A DNA stretch of 64,000 bases, taken from Branchipolynoe longqiensis. Taxonomy: Eukaryota; Annelida; Polychaeta; Phyllodocida; Polynoidae. A program made the translations under genes and the position numbers. The first letter of the stretch is position 1; every line of letters starts with the position of its first letter. The stretch lies in NCBI GenBank assembly GCA_030323885.1, contig CM059194.1, positions 9,410,963-9,474,962 on the forward strand. The letters are read 5' to 3'. Positions 43,201 to 52,327 of the stretch are shown piece by piece. The notes under the pieces were generated by a model. It ran no database searches. It was given only the letters and a program-made list of their open reading frames with translations, and was not told where the DNA came from.

Positions 43201-43751
43201 AATAATTACGCCACATAACACCAGATGGCGGCACTCAATGTAGTGTATTTGCTACTCTGGGTTCTTGAGTATATGAACAAGTGAATACATTTTGAAAAAA
43301 AAGTTATATTTGTTTAACCCTGACCCCTCAAATTTGTGTTGCATATTTGCAACCGAGGGTGCTACGGGGTTAACCACACCAGAGTTCCGTCCCTTTTTGA
43401 TGATGCGGTTAGTATTTCCGTGTTCCACCATGGTGGAAAAGAAACCCCTGATACGCAAGGGTTTAGTTAGCTCGATAATCCCAGTGGTATTACCGATTTA
43501 TTCCTTTCAATACTGTTATATTTTACTTCCCGCAGGAGGCCATCGACACCGCGCTGGGCCTCTATAACGGGATCCTCCGGCGGCTGAATGCCGAGATCGG
43601 GCAGCCGACCGCGGATCTCGCCGCCACGATTTCAACGGGGGGTGCGGCTCATTACGAGCGATTGGTGGGCCCGCTGCATCGCCTCGTGCGTGCGGGCCGT
43701 GGAATTTTGAGTATTTTTTTTTCTTTTTATCTGTATTTATGTATTCAGTAA
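40239..43751 (+). CDS. Three-exon SGNH/GDSL-like hydrolase-fold gene
   Basis: Exon 1 40,239-40,384, exon 2 40,524-40,821, exon 3 43,536-43,751; splice signals ACG|GTAAGT...TTTTAG|G and CAG|GTGAGC...CGCAG|G. The joined frame is open for about 219 codons to TAA. Each single frame is short, so the gene only appears when spliced. The N-terminus MRVAIICDSRGSG resembles SGNH block I with a candidate nucleophile Ser. VLLAAGICDVT, encoded across the start of exon 2, resembles block III with Cys-Asp in place of Asn-Asp. A His near AAHYERL could serve as the catalytic His, but this is uncertain. SGNH-type domains are known from some retroelement proteins (CR1 ORF1, for instance), so an element-borne role is plausible. 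It is antisense to both neighbours. Confidence 0.7.
41253..42460 (-). pseudogene. piggyBac transposase, N-terminally truncated
   Basis: A DDE transposase of the piggyBac family, which cuts and pastes at TTAA. Visible catalytic Asp residues are in NSIDEQMMPFKG, VTADNFFTS and YNSQMGGVDFLES. The C-terminal Cys-rich domain (CKVCKDGF, LCVKCDVRLC) is also present. The frame has an in-frame TAG at 41,867-41,869 and a frameshift near 41,560-41,660. The usual N-terminal region is missing; at its place (42,480-42,800) is a C-rich repetitive stretch. It is therefore inactive, although the ends are intact and could be moved in trans. Confidence 0.9.
42488..42800. repeat. C-rich repetitive insert within the piggyBac element
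   Basis: Begins with an inverted repeat (CTAGTGCGGCTA / TAGCCGCACTAG) and continues with three C-run-separated units containing CACTGATCTCGGACAC or a variant. It is probably a small insertion or expanded low-complexity DNA that replaced transposase coding sequence. Confidence 0.5.
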
Positions 43752-43765
43752 TTCTTTGATTTGGG

Positions 43766-44030
43766 TCTATGCCATAGCTGAACCATCGATAGCTGGCATA
43801 GCCCCCGATTTAAGTAACTTTTCGCGTAATTAAGATTCCTGTACGCATTTTACTATCGGCGTTCCTATTGTGTACGTATGTTTGGTTGGTCTATGCCATA
43901 GCTGAACTATCGATAGCTGGCCTAAACCCCCTCTGATGTACGCATTTTACTATTGGTGTTCTTATTGTGGACGCATGTTTGGTTGTATTATGCCATAGCT
44001 GAACTATCGATAGTGGGCCTATCCTACCGA
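43766..44030 (+). repeat. Three ATGCCA-AGCT palindromic units
   Basis: TATGCCATAGCTGAAC...ATCGATAG recurs at 43,770, 43,894 and 43,988, each followed by TACGCATTTTACTAT-like or related sequence. It is located just after the SGNH stop codon, between converging genes; an inverted fourth copy lies at 32.2 kb. Confidence 0.7.
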
Positions 44031-44397
44031 CTAACGCGATGTATTACTGTGTGTTGTTATGGTGTACGCATGTTTATAGGGACCATCTGTAGTTGGTGGT
44101 ATGTAACATATACTCTCGCCAGCTTTACACGGGGTGTCACCGGTAACGGACTGGCACGGAATTTCCTTCCATTTACGTTAATATTTTTGAATGAGAGGGT
44201 GAATTTTTACGAGCATCCCTGAGTAGGGTTCCTATTACTTAAATGTATAACGTAAGGAAAAGTCATGGGAGGGTGGCGATTTTCTTACTTTGGTAGTATA
44301 ATTATGGCTCAGCTTCCTGCTGGGATACGAAATATAACGTGAACCGATGCCACTCGTAATTCGATCGCCTCCCGCCCCCAAAACCGACTAATGGACT

Positions 44398-45666
44398 TTA
44401 ACCGTCGCTCGGCCCGGCCCTTGGCTCCCCCCGGTCGGGAGAACCCAACAGCTGTGTCCCCGCGGGAGATTGCGCCGTATCGGTTTTCCGCGCCGAGTCT
44501 GCGTTAATTAATTTATCGCCGTCTTTCAGGTCCGGCGGAATCCAGCCGGTGTACAATTTCAAACGCCCCGTGTTAGATTTACGAGCGGCTGATAACGCCG
44601 TCTTAATTATAACCGTCGTATCGGATATGACCTCGGTAATCTCCCAAGGCCCGTCCCAGTTTGGTGCGAGTTTAATGTGTGCCGTGGGAGCATGGTATCT
44701 TAAGACCAAGTCTCCCACCGCGAACCTTGGAAAGTCGGCATTCCCATAAGAATTTTTATTTCTTTGAATACTCTTCTCTGTGCTATTACAAACTCTGCCG
44801 TACGCATTGTGGAAACAGCATTCCAACCATCGGACGAAAGCCGGTGTGCAAGAGTCGTCCGAATGTTTATTTAACACCCCAAATTGTTCATCACAGGGTA
44901 GGCGCAATTCCTCCCCAAACACTAGCGTATTGGGGGTAACCCCAGTGGCGGCGTGTACGGTGCAATTATATGCGTGCGCTACATATTTAGCATGTAAATC
45001 CCAGTCACTCTGATCTTCATTTACCATGCAGGCCAGAGCTGAAATTAAGGTCCTATTAAACCGTTCAATTAAGCCATTTGACCTGGGACAGTAGGGGTTC
45101 GTGCGGGTTTTATAGCAGCCTATTAGTTTAAGCATAGTCTGGAATAATTCCGACTCGAACTCCCTCCCCTGATCCGAGTGTAGTATAAGGGGAGCCCCAA
45201 AAATAAGTATCCAGTTGTCTACCAACGCTTGCGCGGCCACTGTTGCCGTCTGATTACATAACGGGTAGACTTGTACGTATTTAGTAAAATGGTCCTGTAC
45301 AACCAACATCACCAGATTACCCCGGTGAGTGCGCTTGAATCCTGAGACGAAGTCACAGGATAGGCGCCCCCACCGTTGGCCTGTCATTTGTTGCTGCAAC
45401 GGCATCTTAGCCATTCCCAGCCCTGGTTTAATGAGCGCGCATCTTGGGCAGGTTTTAACCCAATCGCGCACACGCGAATTCATGCCCGGCCAGTAATATC
45501 GCGTGCGTATTTTGTCTAGAGTTCTCTCCCTTCCAAAATGCGCAGCGGTTGGATGGCTGTGGCAGAATGTGAGTATGTCCTCTCGCAAGAGGAAAGGTAT
45601 GACGAGTTGTTGATGAGTCATGAGGGAATGGTGGTCGAGCGCATTCCTGCATAACACCCCATCCAC
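44398..45666 (-). CDS. Ty3/gypsy integrase
   Basis: 422 codons. The zinc-binding HHCC domain comprises His residues in CHSHPTAAHFGRERTL and CPRC. The core has Asp in SCDFVSGF, Asp in LHSDQGREF and Glu in NGLIERFNRTL, a complete D,D,E triad. A C-terminal GPY/F-like module (NWDGPWEITEV) is followed by a polar tail. This protein would join element cDNA to host DNA. It begins 23 bp after the last RNase H residues in another frame; the normal linker between RNase H and integrase is missing here, and a linker-like segment is found instead at 52.1-52.3 kb on the other strand. Confidence 0.92.
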   Translation of the reverse strand: MDGVLCRNALDHHSLMTHQQLVIPFLLREDILTFCHSHPTAAHFGRERTLDKIRTRYYWPGMNSRVRDWVKTCPRCALIKPGLGMAKMPLQQQMTGQRWGRLSCDFVSGFKRTHRGNLVMLVVQDHFTKYVQVYPLCNQTATVAAQALVDNWILIFGAPLILHSDQGREFESELFQTMLKLIGCYKTRTNPYCPRSNGLIERFNRTLISALACMVNEDQSDWDLHAKYVAHAYNCTVHAATGVTPNTLVFGEELRLPCDEQFGVLNKHSDDSCTPAFVRWLECCFHNAYGRVCNSTEKSIQRNKNSYGNADFPRFAVGDLVLRYHAPTAHIKLAPNWDGPWEITEVISDTTVIIKTALSAARKSNTGRLKLYTGWIPPDLKDGDKLINADSARKTDTAQSPAGTQLLGSPDRGEPRAGPSDG

Positions 45667-45671
45667 TAAGA

Positions 45672-47528
45672 TTAACTAAGAGCGTCAGCGTTAACATGTT
45701 GAGGGCCGGGTCGATAAGTAATTTGCGTATTGGTCAGGCCAAATTCCGACAACCAAGCCAACCAACGCCCTATCATCCCCTCAGCCTCTTTAAGATTTAG
45801 TAACCATTTTAATGAGTGATGGTCCGTACGGATCTGGAATTCAGAATCCCAAAAATAATGACGCCATTTTTTAGTGTAGACGACTATCGCCATCAGTTCC
45901 CTTTTTGTCGTACAATAACGCCGTTGACAGGCATTTAGCCTGTTGCTGGCAAAGGTAATGGGTACTTCAACATCGTCCTGCATCTGACTTAATGCGCCTG
46001 CTATGGCAAAGGCACTAGCGTCAGTGTCCAAGATAAATTGTCCACTCGGCCGTGAATACCCCAGGACTGGTGTTTCGGCGAATAGCCGTTTTAACTTGAT
46101 GAACGCAGTATCCTGGGGTTCACCCCATTCAAAGATTTGCGTGTTAACATTAGCCACATCCTGTATGGGAGCGACTACATTGGCGAAGCGGGGAATGAAA
46201 TCTCGATAATAGGAAGCAAAACCCAGCAAACTCTTTGTCTCTTTGGGAGACTTAGGCGCAGGCCAATTGGTTATAGCTTCAATTTTCTTAGGATCGGCCT
46301 TTATACCTTCACCAGAAACAATGCGACCCAAATACTCAGTTTCCTTACGGAACAGGTGACATTTGGACAGTTTAAGTATTAATTTAAATTTGCGAAGTCG
46401 TAGAAAGACTTCTCGTAAATGTGAACGACATGTGGACACGGTGTCGCCGAATATTATAATGTCGTCCAAGTAGACTAAACAGTGAGTAAATAGCAGAGCA
46501 TTTAACATTTCCGCCATCATTTTCTCAAAGGTGGCAGGAGCATTACATAGACCAAAAGGCATTACCTTCCACTCATATAAACCTATATGAGTCGTGAAAG
46601 CAGTTTTCTCCCGATCATCATGTTGCATCGCGACTTGATGGTATCCCGATTGAAGATCCAAAGTGCAGAACCACTTATTTCCTCCCAGACTATCCAAGCT
46701 CTCGTCTATCTGCGGTAAGGGGTACGCATTTTTCCGCGTCATAGCATTTAACTTGCGATAATCTATACAAAATCGCCACGTCCCATCCTTCTTGGTAACT
46801 AGGTGGACGGGCGAACTATAAGGACTTGTACTATCCGTAATGATCCCTGCCGCCAGCATTTTGGCAACTTCGTCCTCCAGGGCTTGTTTCTTGGAGTCCA
46901 TTAACCTACGGTAGGGTATCCTAAATGGGGCGCTGTCTCCGATATCTATATGGTGTTGTACCACATCAGTCCACCCCAGCTTAGCATCCGGTTTTGCAAA
47001 TATATCGCAAAATTCAAAGAGAAATTCTGCGATCCTCTTTTTATCTTCCGTGTACTCCAAATGTGTGGCCTCCGCCATGGATAGTATGAAGTCAGGAATT
47101 TGCGGCAGGCCCGCAAATTGCGTCCTGTCTACGGGAAAAACCGTTTCCGGGGATCCTCCAAATCCCTCCACGCCGCGTTCCCTTTTGAGTAAGTCAAACA
47201 CCATGGCGGCCGTAGGACTATCTATGGAACCATGTGATCTGGCCTCAGATGCGTTGCCAATGACCTGGCCCCGCCGCAAATGGACACAATCGTCTGTAGT
47301 GTTACAGAGTGGTAGCACAGCACCTTCTGACCCACAAATTAACGATGGAGCCGCTGTGACTCCCATACAACTGAGCACCTCAGGGTCAGGTTCAATTAAG
47401 CACTGACCCTTCCCTTCTATATGTCGGGTTGCAATTAATGCCGCCACGGTTTGGTGCGCAGCCAATGTCACATCTTCCGCCAGGCACGCAAGACCGCAGT
47501 CTGTTCGGAGCTGACAGTGTGTGACCAA
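45672..47528 (-). CDS. Ty3/gypsy reverse transcriptase and RNase H
   Basis: 618 codons, intact. RT motifs are WRFCIDYRKLNAMT, LDLQSGYHQV (first Asp), FGLCNAPATFEKMM and LVYLDDIIIFG (catalytic pair). RNase H has DTDASAFAIAGALSQ, TKRELMAIV, TDHHSLKWLLN and a terminal NADALS. The frame is the same as that of the protease upstream and is separated from it by one TAA at 47,538-47,540, so protease and RT were one polyprotein. All catalytic residues are present, suggesting recent activity. Confidence 0.93.
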   Translation of the reverse strand: MVTHCQLRTDCGLACLAEDVTLAAHQTVAALIATRHIEGKGQCLIEPDPEVLSCMGVTAAPSLICGSEGAVLPLCNTTDDCVHLRRGQVIGNASEARSHGSIDSPTAAMVFDLLKRERGVEGFGGSPETVFPVDRTQFAGLPQIPDFILSMAEATHLEYTEDKKRIAEFLFEFCDIFAKPDAKLGWTDVVQHHIDIGDSAPFRIPYRRLMDSKKQALEDEVAKMLAAGIITDSTSPYSSPVHLVTKKDGTWRFCIDYRKLNAMTRKNAYPLPQIDESLDSLGGNKWFCTLDLQSGYHQVAMQHDDREKTAFTTHIGLYEWKVMPFGLCNAPATFEKMMAEMLNALLFTHCLVYLDDIIIFGDTVSTCRSHLREVFLRLRKFKLILKLSKCHLFRKETEYLGRIVSGEGIKADPKKIEAITNWPAPKSPKETKSLLGFASYYRDFIPRFANVVAPIQDVANVNTQIFEWGEPQDTAFIKLKRLFAETPVLGYSRPSGQFILDTDASAFAIAGALSQMQDDVEVPITFASNRLNACQRRYCTTKRELMAIVVYTKKWRHYFWDSEFQIRTDHHSLKWLLNLKEAEGMIGRWLAWLSEFGLTNTQITYRPGPQHVNADALS

Positions 47529-47537
47529 GTTATAAGG

Positions 47538-48199
47538 TTACAGGATTTCCAGCAGCCCATTATGTGGTGAAAGACTGGCTTCATAAAATGACATCCAATC
47601 GCTTCCCAGAATACCATCCTCTGGTATGTCCACTATCAACACTGACGAGTACAAAATCTGATTGGCGATACCCAGCGGGATATCCGTACAACCAAATTGT
47701 GGTATTACTAGACCCGTCACACTTAGAGGCCTCACGTCGGAGACCAAATTACGCATATGGAGATTGAGATTATCAAAGAATCCTTTCCCTATCACGGACA
47801 TGGCCGCCCCTGTATCAATGAGGAAGAACCCATTGGTTCCTCTAATGTTGATGGGGACATACCATCTCTTTCCATTAAGCGGAAAAATGTTCATTGCGAA
47901 CTGGTCTCGTTCATCTACGTTGTGTAAGTCTAGACCAGTTCTCTCCAATATATAGTCCATACATGGATCAGACTCAGGGCCGCGCGCATTTTGCGTGCAC
48001 AATGATCGCATTCCGGCCAAGAAAACCTGGCGGAAGCCAATAGTACTAGTAGACGGTGTAGGCACACCGTGCATGTGGCACGAATCTGATGGGAGATTGT
48101 GCGCAAGGGGCTTAGCACAACTCTCAACAGATGCGCTGGGAAGGTTCCCCTGTCTAATAATAGCTGACAACACTCCCGGCGTTGCAGCTGGTACTAATT
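47538..48199 (-). CDS. Ty3/gypsy aspartic protease region of pol
   Basis: Retropepsin-like domain with FFLIDTGAAMSVIG (active Asp) and a downstream ILGSDWM motif matching the ILG-type flap partner. The frame opens right after the -1 slippage site: reading after the shift gives KLVPAAT, with no Met needed. The nominal Met at 48,173 is not a true ATG. It would mature Gag and Pol. It ends with a TAA that interrupts the otherwise continuous protease-RT frame. Confidence 0.85.
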
Positions 48200-48206
48200 T
48201 AAAAAA
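48162..48206 (-). promoter_or_regulatory. -1 ribosomal frameshift signal between gag and pol
   Basis: The gag frame ends GAT TTT TTA AAT TAG, containing the heptamer T TTT TTA (48,206-48,200) in the correct codon phase. A -1 shift enters the protease frame exactly. After a 10-nt spacer comes a stem AGCTGCAAC / GTTGTCAGCT (48,189-48,181 with 48,171-48,162, one bulge) and a 9-nt loop. GGGA in the loop could pair with TCCC downstream near 48,138-48,144, giving a pseudoknot. Confidence 0.75.
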
Positions 48207-49411
48207 TCAGTATCGGATAAGAACTCGGGAGATCCCGATTCATGGCGAACGGCAGCAACAGCGCTATGATTAGGCGCAAATTGCTTGCCGGTGGGCGCAA
48301 TTTGCTTGCCCCCACGCGAACTGTTTGTGACAGGGCGCGCGATTCCCGTATTCTCGCGCGCATTATTTTTGCCACTCGCGGCTTGTAGCCTGGCTAACAT
48401 TTCCGGTACATGGCGCGAATTATCGCACCCCTTACGGACACCATCGACCATAGCCTGCTCTAAGGAACGAGGCTGCGGTAAAGGACACTCATATGCCATG
48501 TGGCCAAAGTCCCTGCATCGGAAACACTCGATCCTTCCGGAATTCCGAGAGCGATTGGGGCGGTTCCCTTGAAACGCCCTATGCAATCTACCCTGCATAT
48601 CAGGATTATACTGTGATCGCCTACTTGGCCATTCTCGCTTGTTGGCGTTGCCCCGGCGGTTATCTTGAGAACTCTGCCCGTTAAAGGCGCAGATTCCCGT
48701 ATCCAGTGTATCATATGGATTTTCGTAGGGTAAGTCTGCCACGGCGGAAGTAATTTCCGCCACCGTGCAGTTACGTGGGGTCATGCGCGCTTTCGCCGCA
48801 TGGTCCCGTAACATTTGGTAAATGTCCTCCATGGTGTGTCTACCCGGAGACCTTTGCTTTAGGATCATGTCGCGTTCCTCCCGGTCGCGCAAACCGTGAA
48901 TGAATACGGCTACCATTTTGCGCGCGATTAAATCGCGCGACATCCCACATCCTTGTCCAGCTTTCCTGGCCTCAGACTCTAGCATCATCCCGTAGTATAC
49001 GGAATTTGCCGAGTCTGACGGACGTTGGAATCTCTTCTCGAAGAGTTCCCATTTCGACAAGGGATCCATTCCCTGGAATTGCCAAGCCAGCGCTTCCACT
49101 AATTCATCTAAGGTGGCGCAATTATCTTGCTCCCACCTATCCACAGCTAACTGGCCTGGACCATCTTGCAGTAAGTGAATCAGGCGCGTGAGCGCAGTGG
49201 TCTCATTCCACCTGTTAACGGACATCGCCTTACTGAACTTTTCCCACCAGGTTTCCCAGTCTTGGTTCATACCGTCGAACGGGGGAACTTTCACAGCCCT
49301 AACCCTTGCGGGCTGGTACTGCTCTTGTACGCTTATGTTTCGGTCGCGCAAATACAGGGACCGGTATACCGCTGAGGCACCGATGCCAGGGGTAATAGTG
49401 GATGCCTCCAT
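48194..49411 (-). CDS. Ty3/gypsy Gag
   Basis: 405 codons from Met at 49,411; the frame is open further right to about 49,545. The central part (FDGMNQDWETWWEKF, RLIHLLQDGPGQLAVDRW, WELFEKRFQRP) is a gypsy-type capsid. A zinc knuckle CFRCRDFGHMAYEC (C-x2-C-x4-H-x4-C) follows an Arg/Asn-rich tract. It ends at the frameshift signal. The structural protein of virus-like particles. Confidence 0.9.
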   Translation of the reverse strand: MEASTITPGIGASAVYRSLYLRDRNISVQEQYQPARVRAVKVPPFDGMNQDWETWWEKFSKAMSVNRWNETTALTRLIHLLQDGPGQLAVDRWEQDNCATLDELVEALAWQFQGMDPLSKWELFEKRFQRPSDSANSVYYGMMLESEARKAGQGCGMSRDLIARKMVAVFIHGLRDREERDMILKQRSPGRHTMEDIYQMLRDHAAKARMTPRNCTVAEITSAVADLPYENPYDTLDTGICAFNGQSSQDNRRGNANKREWPSRRSQYNPDMQGRLHRAFQGNRPNRSRNSGRIECFRCRDFGHMAYECPLPQPRSLEQAMVDGVRKGCDNSRHVPEMLARLQAASGKNNARENTGIARPVTNSSRGGKQIAPTGKQFAPNHSAVAAVRHESGSPEFLSDTDFLN

Positions 49412-49527
49412 TACCGCCCGGCGAATGGCTGGGTTTGACTTAATAAGTTCCCGCTCTGCACCGGTATAGCGGTAAGCAGCAAAAGAGTCGGCGCTCGTGT
49501 TTTCCGCGCGGCCGTCAGCGGGCGCAT

Positions 49528-50262
49528 TTAGCCCGCTGGTGGTGGGTTAGCCGTAAGCGTACTGCCTGCAGCATTAGACGCGTTTACATTGGCGCTAAGA
49601 GGAGGGCCAAGCTTCGCTTGCCGTTGGATTATCAATACTCCATCGGAAACTCCGGGATTCTGCCGCGCATTTATATCGCCCCCGGTCAATTCCCGCCATT
49701 TGGCATTCAATTCGTTTTCGCGTGTAAGGATTTCCCTTTCACGCTTATCTAACGCATTTATCTGATCCCGCTGCACGGAATGTTGCGCGGCAGGTATCAT
49801 GTACGATAAGTCCATTACTGGGGGCGGAAGAGATGGTGTCGGAGTAGCAACCGTCCTCTCTTTCGGAAGGAAAGAGAAGAGGCTGCCTTCCTCACGAGTG
49901 ACCTGTAGGGACATTTGCGCGCCTTTGGCGGCTTCAAGATTTTGCGTGGGCGCAAATTGCGTAGCAGATACAGCTTTACCAGGGGTTCCTGGGTCAGCCA
50001 TTACAGTAAGGGGTGAAACCCCGGCAGGTCGGACTGGGTCCGCCATCACAGTAAGGGGTGAGACCCCGGTACTTCGAACACTGTCCGAATCTATGGAGAC
50101 GCCATCCAAGGATGGTGCCTCCCCATCGCCCTTTTCCTCCCCCCCAGATGCTGCGGAGCGCAAGCAACTGCGGCGGGCGGAAATAGGGCCATCCCCTGGT
50201 TCCTTTCTCCTAGCCAGCTCGCGAGCCTCAGAGACTGCGAGCTGACTTGCCCTTGTTTTTTA
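49528..50262 (-). CDS. N-terminal Gag-like extension (matrix region?)
   Basis: Open from a stop near 50,263 to TAA at 49,528, but without an ATG at its start. It is Pro/Ser-rich with a duplicated SPLTVMADP segment and a coiled-coil stretch (LDKREREILTRENELNAKW). It stops where the gag frame begins to be open in another frame, so a single frameshift near 49,530-49,545 would fuse the two into a Gag of about 650 residues. The lack of an ATG may mean a spliced leader or loss. Moderate confidence. Confidence 0.55.
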
Positions 50263-51574
50263 AACAACAAACAATTTAATTTCGCTTGTATTAAAAGAAA
50301 TAAACAATCTATCTAAAATTTTCCTGAATCTTCCCTTGTTGTTACATTAAATTTACTTGTGTGATAGAGTTACGTTTAGATAAGAAGTTATATAATTACG
50401 TTATAAAGTTGTTAAAAAAAATAGAAACAATGTGTTAAAATTTATAGAAATACCCCCTAAAATTGTGCGAATAAAAGGATCAAGAATAAAGATGAGCAAC
50501 TGAAGAAAATTAACCGTAATATTCCCCGACAGTACAGTTCCTTTGTTTCAGTTGTTTTCTCGCTATTCAAATGGTTTTCTATAGATATACGCGAAATTTA
50601 GAATACTCTAGAAAAGTTTGAACAAAAAGAAAGATGCCAAATGAGAAGAAGACAAAGAAATAGATGCTATTGAAAGAAGTAGTAGCCGTAAATAGAGGCA
50701 AAAAAAATGTGATTAGAGAGCATGTAGCGAATACCGACCAAACAGTCTGGCAGACGTTGACACACTGCCCTAATGCTCCAATAACGCTTTCTGACGTCGT
50801 CTCCTGTGCCAGCGACGCGCGTCGTCGCTAGGTAACGATGGAACAAATGAAAACATGCGGCTAGCGCAAGCAAACTGCAAAGATTCAATAAAAGTAGGCC
50901 AGCATCAAAGGTCGGAGAATCGCAGCAGCAATTTTAGTTTAAAACTCTAACCAAATATAATCCGCGTATAGCCTTATGCCGGGATAGCTAGTCCACGTCC
51001 CATACGTCTCCTCCAGTCGGAGCGACACAAGGGTACGCCATTATTGTGTATCTAACGCTCCTCAGGCCACGATTTGCGCAGAAATTCTAACCGCGGATTC
51101 AAGGCTCGCCCCTCACTGGTTAAAATTAATTAAGGCTAGCCGCAAAATATAACAAGTATACCACGTGGGTGAAGTCATCATTCGAAATAATGCTACCCCG
51201 GTACGCCGTAAACTGTCAATATCACGTGTTGGAGCATGAAGACAGTGACCGTGCGTCACTGTCACAATACGAACGCGCTGTCACTATTGACAACACACCG
51301 TTTTTCGTATAAGATTCGCGTATCGAAAGTGGACTAAAAGGTATTACACTCCTTACTAATCCTGGTCACGGCACCAGTTTAACCGTTCGGCTAATCTGCC
51401 CCCGCTTAAGGCGAGCCTAACGTGTTAATGATATCAATACACTCCCCACGCCTACCTGTCTATGTGGTTACTTGCCCGAGAGGTCAGTGCAGACCACTAC
51501 ATGTATGTAATATTATGTAATAATTTCAATGTGAATTTCCTGGGCCTGCCGCGGGCTGCTGCGGCTCCTCCTCC
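50263..51574. other. Putative 5' leader side of the gypsy element
   Basis: 1.3 kb between the gag region and repeat R1. AT-rich at first, then mixed. No LTR, primer-binding site or gene could be assigned with confidence. Confidence 0.4.
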
Positions 51575-51783
51575 CGTCTGCAGTTAGTCCGTCGCCGTCG
51601 GTGTCCTCCCCACGCTAAAGGCGGGCCGCCAGAGTTTCGTCCACATACGCAATTTGCCATCGAGCGCATTTATCGGCCTCAAATTTCCCTAATTCTATAA
51701 GTTAGGTTATTTCAACTAGCTGGCGGTCCCCTTCGCGTTTCGGTGTATTATTTATGTTACTGAATTATTCCAGAAGTACGCGT
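51575..51783. repeat. 209-bp direct repeat, right copy (R1)
   Basis: Copy of 30,873-31,081, same orientation, about three mismatches, no indels. Confidence 0.92.
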
Positions 51784-52082
51784 ACGGCTAGGGATGCCGC
51801 CGCTGTCACTGCTAATCAGTTCTAAGTTAATGTCGTTAATTTCTGCCCGAAAGTAACACTACGTTAATTCTGTTAGAGTTTCGTCAGTATATTCCCGCAG
51901 ATGGGTTAAGTAACTGCATAAGGCTCGCTTAGGCTTAAGGCCCTTAATTACATATGAAGCAATCGAATATCAGGTTTTCCATAGCGGTTAATCTACAGTA
52001 ATACTGGAGGATAGTAAAGAATGCAAGGAACGTCTCAATCCACCTTCACAAAGGCTCACGACTTTATTCTTACCATAACTAA
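51784..52082. other. Spacer between R1 and gypsy linker fragment, right
   Basis: No similarity to the left spacer and no gene seen. Confidence 0.4.
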
Positions 52083-52327
52083 CAAGGCATACCAGAATGC
52101 GACGACTGTGGGGCGCATACGGCGGTGGTTGCATCCTTACATCAGGATCCTGAGGAGGAAAATAGTTTCCGCTTCTGGACACAAGACGAATTGCGTCAGG
52201 CTCAAGCAGCCGACGTGACATGTTCCACCATTATCTCTTTGTTAAACGCGCATACGATGAGACCTCCTAAGGATCTCACGAGTGCGGAAAATACAGAGAC
52301 TATTAAATTGTTAAACCAATGGGACCA
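52083..52327 (+). pseudogene. Gypsy pol linker fragment (between RNase H and integrase)
   Basis: One open frame of about 81 codons (with IPECDDCGAHTAVVA, ENSFRFWTQDELRQAQAADV, LLNQWDQ). It has the layout of the RNase H-integrase linker of Ty3/gypsy proteins. It is on the plus strand, opposite to the gag-pol copy at 44-50 kb, and that copy lacks exactly this region. It stops at WDQ, where repeat R2 begins. Confidence 0.6.

Larger units (their letters stand above)
40884..43369 (-). mobile_element. piggyBac element inside intron 2 of the SGNH gene
   Basis: TTAA target duplications at 40,880-40,883 and 43,370-43,373 flank 2.49 kb with terminal inverted repeats CCCCGTAGAACCC (left) and, reversed, CCCCGTAGCACCC (right). 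It encodes a transposase on the minus strand. Removing it with one TTAA leaves an intron of about 224 bp. Confidence 0.95.
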
